From Nostoc sp. UHCC 0302 (GTDB taxonomy: Bacteria; Cyanobacteriota; Cyanobacteriia; Cyanobacteriales; Nostocaceae): a stretch of 64,000 nucleotides of DNA. Positions 49,601 through 58,025 of the stretch are shown here, piece by piece. The notes below the pieces were generated by a model. It did no database searches, was not told the origin of the DNA, and saw only the letters and a program-made list of their open reading frames with translations. The position numbers were made by a program, and so were the translations under genes. The stretch lies in NCBI RefSeq assembly GCF_038096175.1, contig NZ_CP151099.1, forward strand, positions 3,164,501-3,228,500. Direction: 5' to 3'. Position 1 is the stretch's first letter, and each line of letters begins with the position of its first letter.

Positions 49601-51070
49601 AATAGCGTCAGTTTTAGCCCCAATGGACAGCTACTGGCTACAGCCGGAAAAAACAGTACTATCAGCCTGTGGAACTTGCAGGGTAAGCTATTAGGGAAAC
49701 CTTTTACAGGACATCAACAGCCTGTCAGTAGTATCAGTTTTAGCCCAGATGGTCAGTTACTGGTCAGTGGTGGACAGGACAAAACTATTCGCCTGTGGAA
49801 CTTGCAGGGTCAGCAGTTGGGGAAAGCTTTTACAGGGCATCAAGGCCGAATCTGGTGTGCAATGTGGAGTCCAGATGGTCAACAAGTAGTTAGTGCAGCC
49901 GGAGATGGCACTGTTCGCCTGTGGAACTTGCAGGGTCAGGAGTTGCAGAGATTTGCTGGGCATCAAGGCCCAGTTAGAAGTGTCAGGTTTAGCCCAGATG
50001 GTCAACTACTAACTAGCGGCGGAGATGATAAAACTGTCCGTGTGTGGAACTTGCATAGTCAGCAAGTAACAGAATTATCAGGTCATCAAAAACGAGTTCT
50101 CAGCATTAATTTTAGCTCGGATGGTCAACGAGTCACGACAGGGGGAGATGATGGCATCATTCGCGTTTGGAACTTACAGGGTCAACAGTTGCTAGGATGG
50201 ACAGCACATCAAGGTAAACGAATCCACAGTATCAGTTTTAGCCCGGATGGTCAGTTGATGGGTAGTGCCGGAGATGATAGTACTGTCCGCCTATGGAACT
50301 TGCATGGTCAACAGTTGACAGCCTTATTAATGGCAGAATCCCTCAGTTATCCAAAGCATATATGCGATGTCAGTTTTAGCCCGGATAGTAAACTAGTAGC
50401 TAGTGTGGGAGAGAACGGTATTGTTATTGTGTGGGACTGGCAAAAGCGGTGGCAGTTAGCAAAGTTCTCTATGGTAAAATTCCCCCGTGAAAAGCACTTT
50501 TGCAAAGTCAGTTTTAGCCCAGATGGCAAGCTGCTGGCTAGCACCGGAAATGACGGCATTACTCGTGTGTGGAACTGGCACAAACAGCAATTGATCACAA
50601 ACGTTTCGGGTCATCTAGGCCCTGTCTCTAGTGTGGCATTCAGTCCCGATAGCCAGCGACTAGTTAGCGCTGGAGATGATGGCACTATTCGCTTATGGAA
50701 CTTGCAGGGTAATAAACCATTCCAGGAATTTGTGGCAGCAGTAAATTTTGGTGCGGCAGTAAATTCTGTAGCATTCAGCTCTGATGGCAAGATGATTGCC
50801 AGTGGGGATCAAAAAGGCAATGTGCAGTTGTGGGATTGGCAGAATAGGGAGCAGTTTGCTGCCTGGAAAGCACATCAAGGCGAGGTCAGAAATGTCAGTT
50901 TTAGCAAAGACGGTAAGATGCTGGCTAGCGCCGGAGATGATAGCATTGCCAAGTTGTGGCCGATTCAATCATACGATGAGTTGATGAAGCAGACTTGCAA
51001 TGAAGTCCAAGACTATTTGCAGAATCACTCTCAGTTGCCAGAAAGTGATCATCATCTGTGCCACATATAA
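46613..51070 (+). CDS. Caspase-STAND ATPase-WD40 protein (1485 residues)
   Basis: The N-terminal caspase domain (1-270) has catalytic His84 (YFAGHGI) and Cys136 (FLDCCFAGAF). A STAND NTPase follows (about 300-770) with Walker A GASGTGKS at 331-338 and Walker B LLLVIDQIEEL. A membrane helix lies at about 778-798 (IAIAVILGLSGLTLYALFNL). Fourteen WD40 repeats of about 41 residues (about 865-1460) could fold as two seven-bladed propellers. STAND proteins oligomerise on ligand binding, so the propellers may sense a trigger and the ATPase may activate the protease. The gene is 28 bp from the caspase-lipase gene, likely in one operon. Confidence 0.93.
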   Translation: MSEFSHNLALVIGINNYGKGISPLQNAVNDAKQLVQVLRKQHGYQVWLCLDEVANLSNLNELLWKTLPEQVHSDDRLLFYFAGHGIALNADDGPKGYLIPQDAILGEVQTYLPMTQLQEALEKLPCRHFLGFLDCCFAGAFRWSSTRELLTVPEVIHQERYDRFISDPAWQVITSAAYDQKALDANALDADYRGQIGDHSPFASALLEALTNGVDLYPAAYGQPSGDGVITATKLYLNLRDRIEPSTVKDHHRQTPGIWPLKKHDKGEYIFLTPGHVLNLPPAPPLDESKNPYRGLESFEEEHSQLFFGRQGLTEKLHEFVSSQPLTVVLGASGTGKSSLVKAGLIPYLRSQPQWQILGTIRPGESPVKALNNILLRESLSASLATWSQVYPQSKLLLVIDQIEELITLCQDEQERQKFLNLLAQAVVKYSDNFRLVLTLRSDFEPQLRNSALEPYWQSARFIVPAMTREELRACIEEPASKRVIYFEPHNLVDTLIDEVAQMPGALPLLSFTLSELYLKYLKAVRQGKRNNRAITQADYEQLGGVIQSLTQRANSEYEELVNDNQAYEQTIRHVMLRMVAVGGGELARRRVPLFEMEYPEPENGRVKEVIRRFSAARLLVQGQDTEGQAYVEPAHDALVRGWPKLLAWQQDEAESLILQRQLTPAAFEWQSVKSREIPSGWQAKVEPVLDWLDSSCYVVENSFDKINAQLLRLWRRTQSQQQQHREKQVQFLWNANPYLDVLNEKLKSNENWFNQLEAEFVQRSVVQKRKNIAWRSRIAIAVILGLSGLTLYALFNLRNAQIGQASAFRENAEVDLGTPALDGAIASLRAGTMLNQPLVQLFKPEKLQNQVQGTLQKAVYTVKERNRLEGHQGTVRSSFSPDGQLIASAGEDGIVRLWNLQGQAQVVWKTNLVRYVDFSPDGQLLVTGTEDGIGRLWNLQGQLLAELKGHQSRVRSIRFSPNGQLIASGSDDDTIRIWNLQGQQLRGWKANQNSVNSVSFSPNGQLLATAGKNSTISLWNLQGKLLGKPFTGHQQPVSSISFSPDGQLLVSGGQDKTIRLWNLQGQQLGKAFTGHQGRIWCAMWSPDGQQVVSAAGDGTVRLWNLQGQELQRFAGHQGPVRSVRFSPDGQLLTSGGDDKTVRVWNLHSQQVTELSGHQKRVLSINFSSDGQRVTTGGDDGIIRVWNLQGQQLLGWTAHQGKRIHSISFSPDGQLMGSAGDDSTVRLWNLHGQQLTALLMAESLSYPKHICDVSFSPDSKLVASVGENGIVIVWDWQKRWQLAKFSMVKFPREKHFCKVSFSPDGKLLASTGNDGITRVWNWHKQQLITNVSGHLGPVSSVAFSPDSQRLVSAGDDGTIRLWNLQGNKPFQEFVAAVNFGAAVNSVAFSSDGKMIASGDQKGNVQLWDWQNREQFAAWKAHQGEVRNVSFSKDGKMLASAGDDSIAKLWPIQSYDELMKQTCNEVQDYLQNHSQLPESDHHLCHI

Positions 51071-51117
51071 CCTAAATCTTTCAGTAGTAGGCTTTACTAA
51101 TATAGCGTTTATCTATC

Positions 51118-52117
51118 TAATGAAGTACACTTAATCAAATAAAGGTGCGTATCCTAGTGAAAGGTAAAAATGAAAGCATATTCCCTCGATTTACGCCAAA
51201 AAATTCTTGATACATATTTACAAGGGGGAATATCACAACGTCAATTAGCCAAAAGATTTTGTGTAACTTTAAGTTTTATCGAGAAATTACTAAAACAGTA
51301 TAGAGAAACAGGTAGTATCGCACCTAAAGTCAGGACGGAACAAACACCACCAAAACTCAACTCTGAACAATTTAATATTCTCAAAGAAATAGTAGAAGCC
51401 AATAATGATGCTACTTTATCAGAAATTCGCTCAATTTTGGCAGAAAAAACAGGAGTCATAATTGGTATTTCTACAGTAGATAGAATGTTACAGAAGATGG
51501 AAATCAGCCTTAAAAAAACATTACACGCCTCGTAAAAAGAAACTGAAAGAGTTCAATCATTAAGAGTACAATCTGGCTCCAACTTCAGGGTATACCAGCT
51601 AAAAACCTCATATTTATTGACGAAGCAGGAGCTAATCTATCTTTAATAAGACACTCGGCTCGCTCTAAAAAAGGTACTCATGGCGCATGGTTCACGACCT
51701 CAAAAACGTTGTAAAAATGTCTCTATAATTGGTGCCATCGCTCTGAAAGGGGTGATTAGCCAATATAGCATTTTAGGTGCAACTGATGGACTCACATTTG
51801 AGGCTTATATCTCTCAAAAATTAGTTCCAAAACTTTGGGAAGGTGCTTATGTAATCATCGACAATTGTTCAATTCATAAAGGTGCAGAGATTGAAAAGAT
51901 AATCCAGTCTGCTGGAGCTAAGTTGATTTATTCACCACCATATTCTCCTGATTTTTCCCCTATTGAAAATTGTTGGTCAAAAATTAAAAATCTATTACGT
52001 TCTATTGGTTCTAAGAGTTATCCAGATTTAGCAAAAGCGATTGAAACTGCTTTTAGTCAAGTCACATTAAATGATATTTATAATTGGTTTACCCATTGTT
52101 GCTACTGTACTTCACTA
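51118..52117 (+). mobile_element. IS630-family insertion sequence, inactive
   Basis: Ends are TAATGAAGTACACT at 51118 and the complement of TAGTGAAGTACAGT at 52117, both beginning with TA as expected for the target duplication. The element is about 1.0 kb and sits 47 bp beyond the caspase-WD40 stop. Its transposase is broken. It is related to, but not identical with, the element at 25565-26548. Confidence 0.82.
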
Positions 52118-52123
52118 GACTAA
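51170..52123 (+). pseudogene. IS630-family transposase, three lesions
   Basis: The N-terminal 121 residues begin MKAYSLDLRQKILDTYLQGG and stop at a TAA (51533-51535) directly before KETERVQSLRV in the same frame. A frameshift leads to IWLQLQGIPAKNLIFIDEAG (first Asp), and a second near 51680 leads to VSIIGAIALKG, AYVIIDNCSIHKG (second Asp) and SPDFSPIENCWSK (Glu). The end NWFTHCCYCTS parallels the NWFASCCYCTS end of the other IS630. Confidence 0.85.
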
Positions 52124-52381
52124 GAAATGCTATAGTGTTAGACACTAATAATATATAACAACACCAGTTCTTAACACATAATGAGAAAATATTTCTTTCC
52201 CGTTAGTTATCCTCTGTGAATTTATAATATAATTATTAAATATTGATAACCATATACAATTATTTAGCAGTATTCTTATTAACTTTTAAATTATTATTAA
52301 AATAAGCTTTTAATATTATTTAACTAACTGTTATTTAGTAAGTTAAAATATCTATTGAACAAATAAAAGTTTGATAAAATT

Positions 52382-52984
52382 ATGGCAAGCAAAAAACATA
52401 ATTTACTTAATCACGGTTGTTTACTCAATTCCACGAATAAAAAGATAGTCGTCAATTTAGCTACAGGTGATATCTTAAATCTAATAACCCAAGAATTAAA
52501 AACTCGTTACTCACCAGAAACTCAAAAACTTGTACTCGAAGGGACTTCAAAGTTAGTACCTGATTATGTCCTTCAAGAACTATTGCAGCGTCAACAGCAG
52601 CTAGTCAACCTTAACCCTGATAGTCTAATTGTAGTTAACTGTGGGATAAAAGAGGCAGAGGTTGATGAATTTGGCTTAAATTTAAATGTCGAAGTATATT
52701 TTGTAATTGGAGATGTCAAAGGTCAAAATCATTTTCGCGCTCATCGGATAGTCCTTTGGTCTGATATCTGGGGTGATGAAGAACAGCTTTTCGATTTAGA
52801 AGATGAGCTTGGTGAACAATTCTTTTCAGATTATCAAATTCAGTTGCTTTTTGATGAAAAAAATCAGGAAACAATTGAATTAGAAGTTTCACAAACAGAT
52901 GATTATCCAGCAAGGTTAGAATTTCACCCATCTGTGAAAAGGTTTTTACCGTCCCTAGTTCCTTTTACTGATAATGATTTTTAA
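52382..52984 (+). CDS. Hypothetical protein, 200 residues
   Basis: This soluble protein shows KKIVVNLATGDILNLITQEL, a conserved-looking centre LIVVNCGIKEAEVDEFGLNL, and an acidic end (WGDEEQLFDLEDELGEQFF). I do not recognise the family. The upstream 52124-52381 region is very AT-rich and probably carries its promoter. It is a single gene with low GC, unlike the surrounding enzyme genes. It may depend on the caspase operon upstream, from which it is separated by the IS630. Confidence 0.6.
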   Translation: MASKKHNLLNHGCLLNSTNKKIVVNLATGDILNLITQELKTRYSPETQKLVLEGTSKLVPDYVLQELLQRQQQLVNLNPDSLIVVNCGIKEAEVDEFGLNLNVEVYFVIGDVKGQNHFRAHRIVLWSDIWGDEEQLFDLEDELGEQFFSDYQIQLLFDEKNQETIELEVSQTDDYPARLEFHPSVKRFLPSLVPFTDNDF

Positions 52985-53411
52985 AATCAGTTGAAAAGGT
53001 AAATGGTCGAGGTACTTGGAGGGCTTTCTTGAGCAAGGAGGGTGAAGAAGTTGCAAGAGAAAGAGTTATTGAGCAATAATTCTTCTTTCTCCCTTGTCCC
53101 CCTGCCTCAAAAGTCCCTCTGCAAGCCTTACGCTGTCTACCTTTAGGCTTAACAAGCCGGAGATTCGGCGCAGGGGCAAGATGCGAGCTGGTCAGTTCTA
53201 CATTAGAGTTTGTTTCCTCATTCGGTAAGGCTGTTGGGACTGCTGATAGTGAGCTGTTCACCGAATGGATATTTGGGGCAGTGGCAAGTGGCTGTTAACT
53301 TTGGGGACAGGTGTAAATCTGTTGTTTGCGATTGGTTGGCGGTGGTTTAGACCATGCCTTCACAAAGCTCATTCTGATTAATTTGTAACAACAGATTTGA
53401 CGATTACGTAA
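52985..53411. other. Intergenic region, no gene recognised
   Basis: This 427-bp gap between convergent genes shows a few repeat-like pieces (AATTCTTCTTTCTCCCTTGT and the C-rich CCCCCTGCCTCAAAAG) of the kind seen in Nostoc spacers. A possible ORF on the - strand (52965-53261) has no family signature and poor codon pattern. Confidence 0.4.
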
Positions 53412-53969
53412 TCAGCGTGAGCGGGAAACTTCATAATGAAGTTCCGCAAAGGCATTGCCATATACCTTTGCAGATAAAAGTTTTAACGGAGGTGTAACAA
53501 TTTTACGTGGTAGCAATGATGCTCCACTCCCCAGTGTGACTGACGCAATCTGAACAATTACCTCATCAAGTAACCCATGATCATGAAATTGACCAACTAA
53601 GTCTCCACCGCCCATCAACCAGATATTCTTATTGCCTACCACCTCAATCATCTCTTGATGAACACTCCGGACATCCCCTTTAACAAATCTAATATCCGCT
53701 CCTTCCACAGTAGGCAAAACGCGAGTAGTAAATACCCAAGTTGGTTGCTCATAAACCCATCGTTGCTGATGCTGTGCTTGTTCATTGATCTGATGAGTGA
53801 GAATCCATTCATAGGTTGTCGAACCCATTGCTATTGCCCCAACAGAGCTGATGAAGCCAGAATAGCTGCTATCTTCAAGTTCGCCAAATTGCAATAGCCA
53901 AGAGAGAGAATTTTCTTCATCAGCAATGAAGCCATCTAAGCTGCTGGCAGTGTAATACTGAGTTTTCAT
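53412..53969 (-). CDS. RibD/dihydrofolate-reductase-fold protein
   Basis: This 185-residue protein belongs to the RibD C-terminal/DHFR-like group. It starts MKTQYYTASSLDGFIADEEN, has AIAMGSTTYEWILTH and WLMGGGDLVGQFHDHGLLDE, and ends with LHYEVSRSR. Such proteins use NADPH; some resemble the reductase of riboflavin biosynthesis, others are of unknown function. The start is the first ATG. It is a single gene on the - strand. Confidence 0.88.
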   Translation of the reverse strand: MKTQYYTASSLDGFIADEENSLSWLLQFGELEDSSYSGFISSVGAIAMGSTTYEWILTHQINEQAQHQQRWVYEQPTWVFTTRVLPTVEGADIRFVKGDVRSVHQEMIEVVGNKNIWLMGGGDLVGQFHDHGLLDEVIVQIASVTLGSGASLLPRKIVTPPLKLLSAKVYGNAFAELHYEVSRSR

Positions 53970-54269
53970 GACAAAATTCCAACTCGACCAACATTAAACT
54001 AAATACAGTGCTGATAAGTGCAAGAGACAAATCGCACAGTGTTATCTCAGGTTAATATATCTCATTTGTATTATATGTGTTACAATAGGCGATATACATA
54101 AATACCAGAGGCAAAAAATGAAAATGCAGGACGCATAAACGGCGGCTTTAAATTAAGTCGCCAAATCGAACAACAATTTATTAAATTTTATAAAGAACAC
54201 GGGCATTATCATTTACCAGAACATTCCTTAATCTCGCAAGATAAGGATTTACTCTACACAATTGCTGGG

Positions 54270-55187
54270 ATGATACCATTTAAGCCCATGTTTGAAGGGC
54301 ATCAACAGCCTATACATAAACGAGTTGTAACATCTCAAAAATGTATTCGTACCAATGACATTGACTCGGTAGGTAAGTCTAAAAGACACCTAACGGGATT
54401 TACAATGTTAGGACATTTTAGTTTTGGAGATTACTTCAAACAGGAAAGCATTTGTTTAGGTTATAAATTAGTAACTAAAATTTATGGTATCAATTCCAAT
54501 AATTTGATTATTACAGTTCACCCAGATGATCAAGAAACTCAAGAAATCTGGTCTAAATATTTGCCGCAAGAGCGTATTGTCTTAACTTATGAAAACATTT
54601 GGAGTTCAGGACAACCTGGAATTTTAGGACAGTGTACAGAGTTCTTTTACGATTTTGAACCGCACAAAAAACTAGATAGCATTGACCTAGATTCAGACCG
54701 ATTTTTGGAGTTTTACAATATTGTTTTTGTTGATTCTCAAGTTGACATTAATGGCAATATAGCTCCCACCCCTATTAGATGTATTGACTCTGGTTTAGGA
54801 TTAGAACGCTTAACTTATGTATTAAGCAAGAAAAAAAGTATTTATGAGATAGATTGCTTCTGCCAAACTTTTGATAATCCTATTTTAACAGACCACTACC
54901 GAACCTGTAGTTGGATTATGAGTGAAGGTATAACGCCTAGCAATTCTAAGCATGGTTATATCCTCCGCAAATTAATGAGAAGAATGTTTCATCTTGGATA
55001 TAAGCCAAATGATAATTTGATTTTCATAGAAGAATATGAAAAATACCAAAAAGTCTTATCGCTTGGTAAGCAAAAGTTAAGCAAAATTGCTAACCCCAGC
55101 GAAAGTGATTTATTAATTCTTTACCAAACTTTTGGTATACCTATTGAAATTAGTCAACAGATTATTAATAACAAAAAGATAATTTAA
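54270..55187 (+). CDS. Stand-alone alanyl-tRNA synthetase-like catalytic domain
   Basis: This 305-residue protein matches the aminoacylation domain of AlaRS. Motif 2 is in SQKCIRTNDIDSVGKSKRHL, then MLGHFSFGDYFKQESICL, and motif 3 is in CIDSGLGLERLTYVL; HGYILRKLMRRMF marks the start of the tRNA-binding helices. The editing and C-Ala domains are absent. In-frame sequence upstream of the ATG (54138-54269) reads GGFKLSRQIEQQFIKFYKEH and DLLYTIAGM, the AlaRS motif 1 region, but has no standard start codon; a short ATG frame (MKMQDA) overlaps it. So the true start is unclear, or the 5' end carries a frameshift. It may supply Ala-tRNA or alanyl-AMP to a side pathway. A kinase gene follows 21 bp later. 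Confidence 0.75.
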   Translation: MIPFKPMFEGHQQPIHKRVVTSQKCIRTNDIDSVGKSKRHLTGFTMLGHFSFGDYFKQESICLGYKLVTKIYGINSNNLIITVHPDDQETQEIWSKYLPQERIVLTYENIWSSGQPGILGQCTEFFYDFEPHKKLDSIDLDSDRFLEFYNIVFVDSQVDINGNIAPTPIRCIDSGLGLERLTYVLSKKKSIYEIDCFCQTFDNPILTDHYRTCSWIMSEGITPSNSKHGYILRKLMRRMFHLGYKPNDNLIFIEEYEKYQKVLSLGKQKLSKIANPSESDLLILYQTFGIPIEISQQIINNKKII

Positions 55188-55208
55188 AAATCCTATACAG
55201 CAGGGTCA

Positions 55209-56141
55209 ATGAATCAAAAAGAAGTAGTGAAGGCTATTTTGCTCGCTTGTCCAAAATGGAAAGTTAAATCAATCCGCTATCTTGATGAAGGAGACTTCTG
55301 TTGGGCATATCTTATCAATGATGGGTGGGTCTGCCGCTTAGCGAAACATGATGCTGCGCGTCAAAGCCTCCGTCGTGAATACTGTCTACTCCCTAGTCTG
55401 GCAGGTCAATTTACGCTCAAAATTCCGTCACCACAGATTGCAGGCATGGATGATCAGGGGGAACTGCGATTCACCGTCTACCCTTTTGTGCCAGGTGTCT
55501 CATTATCACAAGAACGATACCTTAGCCTCGATGCAACCAGTCGTACACACTGCGCCCAACAGGTTGCGACGTTCCTGACCCAACTTCACGCCAGTAATCT
55601 GTTGACCGCAAACACCTGTAGTATACCCGTTCAGAACTATGCCGAGCAGTATTCTGACCTGTTATCACGATCACGGGCAGAGTTGTATCCAATCCTTAAT
55701 AAACCAGAGAGACATTTTATTGAGCAAGCGATCAGCAAATATTTGGAATCTGCTAACACACAGGCGTTTCATCCAGTATTGCTGCACGGCGATCTCAGTC
55801 CTGATCACGTCCTTTTTGATCAGGGGTCAAAGTCAGTGACCGCCATCATTGATTTTGGAGATATGATGATTGGTGATCCGGCATGGGATCTTGTCTTCAT
55901 CTACGAGGACTATGGCTTAGATTTTCTGTCGCGTCTGCTAAACGGATATCCCAGACAAGAGCTAATTTCATTATTACACCGCGTCTATCAACACTATTTA
56001 ATTGCGGCGATTGATTGGGCAGTTGGTTCACTCTTACGTAGTAATGACGAATTTGCGGCGGCGATCGCCCAATTACACCTGATCAGGATTCAAGAGGAAC
56101 AGCACCGTCAAGCCTTGTTTTCTGCCTGTGGAGTTGCCTAA
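55209..56141 (+). CDS. APH-family (aminoglycoside phosphotransferase-like) kinase
   Basis: This 310-residue small-molecule kinase has the catalytic loop LLHGDLSPDHVLF and Mg-binding IIDFGDMMIGDPAWDL. The N-lobe has LDEGDFCWAYLINDGWVCRL and an ATP-site Lys region. Relatives phosphorylate aminoglycosides, macrolides, homoserine or choline. It starts 21 bp after the AlaRS-like gene, so both are likely one operon; its substrate may be the product of that unit. Confidence 0.9.
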   Translation: MNQKEVVKAILLACPKWKVKSIRYLDEGDFCWAYLINDGWVCRLAKHDAARQSLRREYCLLPSLAGQFTLKIPSPQIAGMDDQGELRFTVYPFVPGVSLSQERYLSLDATSRTHCAQQVATFLTQLHASNLLTANTCSIPVQNYAEQYSDLLSRSRAELYPILNKPERHFIEQAISKYLESANTQAFHPVLLHGDLSPDHVLFDQGSKSVTAIIDFGDMMIGDPAWDLVFIYEDYGLDFLSRLLNGYPRQELISLLHRVYQHYLIAAIDWAVGSLLRSNDEFAAAIAQLHLIRIQEEQHRQALFSACGVA

Positions 56142-56318
56142 CAAGCACCAAAAATTGCCCCTCGGTTTGCTGGAAAATACTCCCCAATTTTGGACAGGAT
56201 TTGCGATCAAGTATTCGATTTCTGTTGCTTTCTCTTTCTTTTTTTGTATTTGCAGATAATTCATAAAATATTATTGTTAGTTAAGAATGAAGATGAATAA
56301 AGAACGGAGCAGCACGTC

Positions 56319-56786
56319 ATGAACGACTGGAATTTGCCTTGGTCAGGCTCCTGCCGTTGCGGACAGATACAGTTTCAGGTGAATGCCCCGCCTCTGCTGA
56401 CGATGGCTTGCCACTGCACAGGTTGCCAGCGAATGACTGCCAGCGCTTTTTCTTTAAGCGTTGCGATTCCAAGCGCTGGGTTCTCAATACTCAAAGGTCA
56501 GCCGACCGTCGGCGGTTTGCATGGCGCGACTCGCCATTACTTCTGCCCACACTGCATGAGTTGGATATTTACTCGCCCAGAAGGAATGGACGAGTTCGTT
56601 AACCTTCGTGCGACAATGCTGGATGATGTGTCATGGTTCACGCCTTTCATCGAAACTTGGACAAGGGAAAAGCTGACATGGGCCATAACTTCTGCGGTTC
56701 ATAGCTTCGAGACCCTGCCCAGAGAAGAAGATTATGCTCCCCTGATAGAAGAATACGCCAAGCAAGCGTCGAAACCTGCACCATGA
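56319..56786 (+). CDS. GFA-family zinc-binding protein
   Basis: This 155-residue protein has the glutathione-dependent formaldehyde-activating (Gfa) fold. Cysteine motifs are GSCRCGQIQF, CHCTGCQRM and FCPHCMSWIF, which bind two zinc ions. Most members are of unknown function; formaldehyde-glutathione condensation was shown for one. There is a good ribosome-binding context in the upstream AACGGAGCAG. It is a single gene between the kinase and the third MITE. Confidence 0.9.
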   Translation: MNDWNLPWSGSCRCGQIQFQVNAPPLLTMACHCTGCQRMTASAFSLSVAIPSAGFSILKGQPTVGGLHGATRHYFCPHCMSWIFTRPEGMDEFVNLRATMLDDVSWFTPFIETWTREKLTWAITSAVHSFETLPREEDYAPLIEEYAKQASKPAP

Positions 56787-56939
56787 CTCTAACTTGAAAG
56801 CTTCCCCAATCTTCGACTCCGTTCTTGGCACCAAGTTCTGTTGCGATAGCGTGCGAATGTCCTATTTCCACCCTTTGCTAACGCTTGGGCGGCAGGGAAG
56901 TTCTACCGCCAAATCTTGCTGTAGAACGGGATAAGGGGG

Positions 56940-57119
56940 GAATGGTACGCTTGTTAAGCGTAAACCCTTTATATAACTGGATGAGAGGGTGTGGGAAATC
57001 AAGAAAATGTTGAACTCCTTGACGCAACTAAAGTTTAATTGTCTTAAACACGAAGGGAGCAACCCTACTCCCAACAAGATAGCCAAGCGCGAGGTTTCAC
57101 GTTTTCAAGCGTGACATTC
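56940..57119. mobile_element. MITE-like element, type A, copy 3 (180 bp)
   Basis: Ends are GAATGGTACGCTTG and the complement of GAATGTCACGCTTG. A perfect 11-bp direct repeat, GGATAAGGGGG, flanks it at 56929-56939 and 57120-57130. The centre (GTTGAACTCCTTGACGCAAC and TAAAGTTTAATTGTCTTAAA) is nearly identical to copy 2, and the GTAAACCC/AACTGGATGAGAGGGTGTGG arm is shared with it. Copy 3 is shorter by an internal deletion. Confidence 0.88.
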
Positions 57120-57209
57120 GGATAAGGGGGAAAGAGAGCTACTAAGAATCTGCACCGACTGGGGCAATTATTCTACATCCTGGCTCATGCGTCATCGCTT
57201 GGGATTGAG

Positions 57210-57725
57210 CTACTGCTTCCGTTGATAGTTTACAGTCATAAACTGATGCCATTGCCCGTCATCGCCCAGCACATGAGATGTCATCACCCGATGATTATCA
57301 CTCTTGAACTCAATTACATCTCTGTAGTTTGCTATCTTGTCATCGCCCGTCATCGCGGGGCCTTGAGAATTAAGCCTTAGTATGTTTTCATCTGCGTCCA
57401 ATTCACCCTCGTAAAACCACAGATAAGTCATCATTGACCCAATCCAGGTACCGACATAGCGTTGTTTGTGCGGGTCATATCCGAGGGTTATTACCATTGT
57501 TACTGCACCACAACCGGGCATTTCCCCCTGTGCTTCAGCTAGAACCCAGACCTCACCGAGCGTTCGCACGCTTTCCGTTCCTGTTGCTCTTTCAGGCGGC
57601 TGCTCTGGACTCATCATTGCCTCTGTTTCATAAGTCCACTCACCAACAAGTTTATGTAACCACTGATGTTCTTTTTGTGGCTTAGTATTCATTGTCGGCT
57701 CCTGTTGTGTTTTGCTTGTCTTCAT
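57210..57725 (-). CDS. DUF1579 family protein
   Basis: AAAGGAG lies 8 bases before the ATG at 57725, giving 171 residues; an upstream ATG is less likely. The protein shows HKLVGEWTYETEAMMSP, RTLGEVWVLAEAQGEM and TMVITLGYDPHKQRYVGTW. DUF1579 members are beta-barrel proteins of unknown function. It lies in a - strand group with VOC, SnoaL-like and DGPF genes facing an ECF sigma factor. Confidence 0.88.
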   Translation of the reverse strand: MKTSKTQQEPTMNTKPQKEHQWLHKLVGEWTYETEAMMSPEQPPERATGTESVRTLGEVWVLAEAQGEMPGCGAVTMVITLGYDPHKQRYVGTWIGSMMTYLWFYEGELDADENILRLNSQGPAMTGDDKIANYRDVIEFKSDNHRVMTSHVLGDDGQWHQFMTVNYQRKQ

Positions 57726-58025
57726 TGCTTTAGCTCCTTTTGATGAATCATTGAGGGATGTGATTAGTGCGAAGCCCAACTTCGTAGGCGAAGGCACTCT
57801 AAAGGGCTAGAACCGCGTTAAATAATAGAAATTCAAGACTTAATTAGTACATCAGCACTATCATCCTGGAACGGCTGATTGAGATTGTTGACTTACGGGG
57901 GGACAAAAACTTTGGTATCCATGATTTCTTCTTTTGAAGTTGATTGCAGAGCGAAGAATTAGCGAGAAGCCGCTGGTGATGGAAATGATGGGAGATACTT
58001 GTAGATATTTCCTACGAATAACAAG

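Noticed and set aside
52965-53261. - strand ORF of 98 codons
   Set aside because: Low-complexity, overlaps the preceding gene end and repeat-like spacer sequence; no family signal.
54057-54070. 14-bp match of ATATCTCATTTGTA to the complement of the 88-bp repeat end at about 18397
   Set aside because: Too short and AT-rich to separate from chance.
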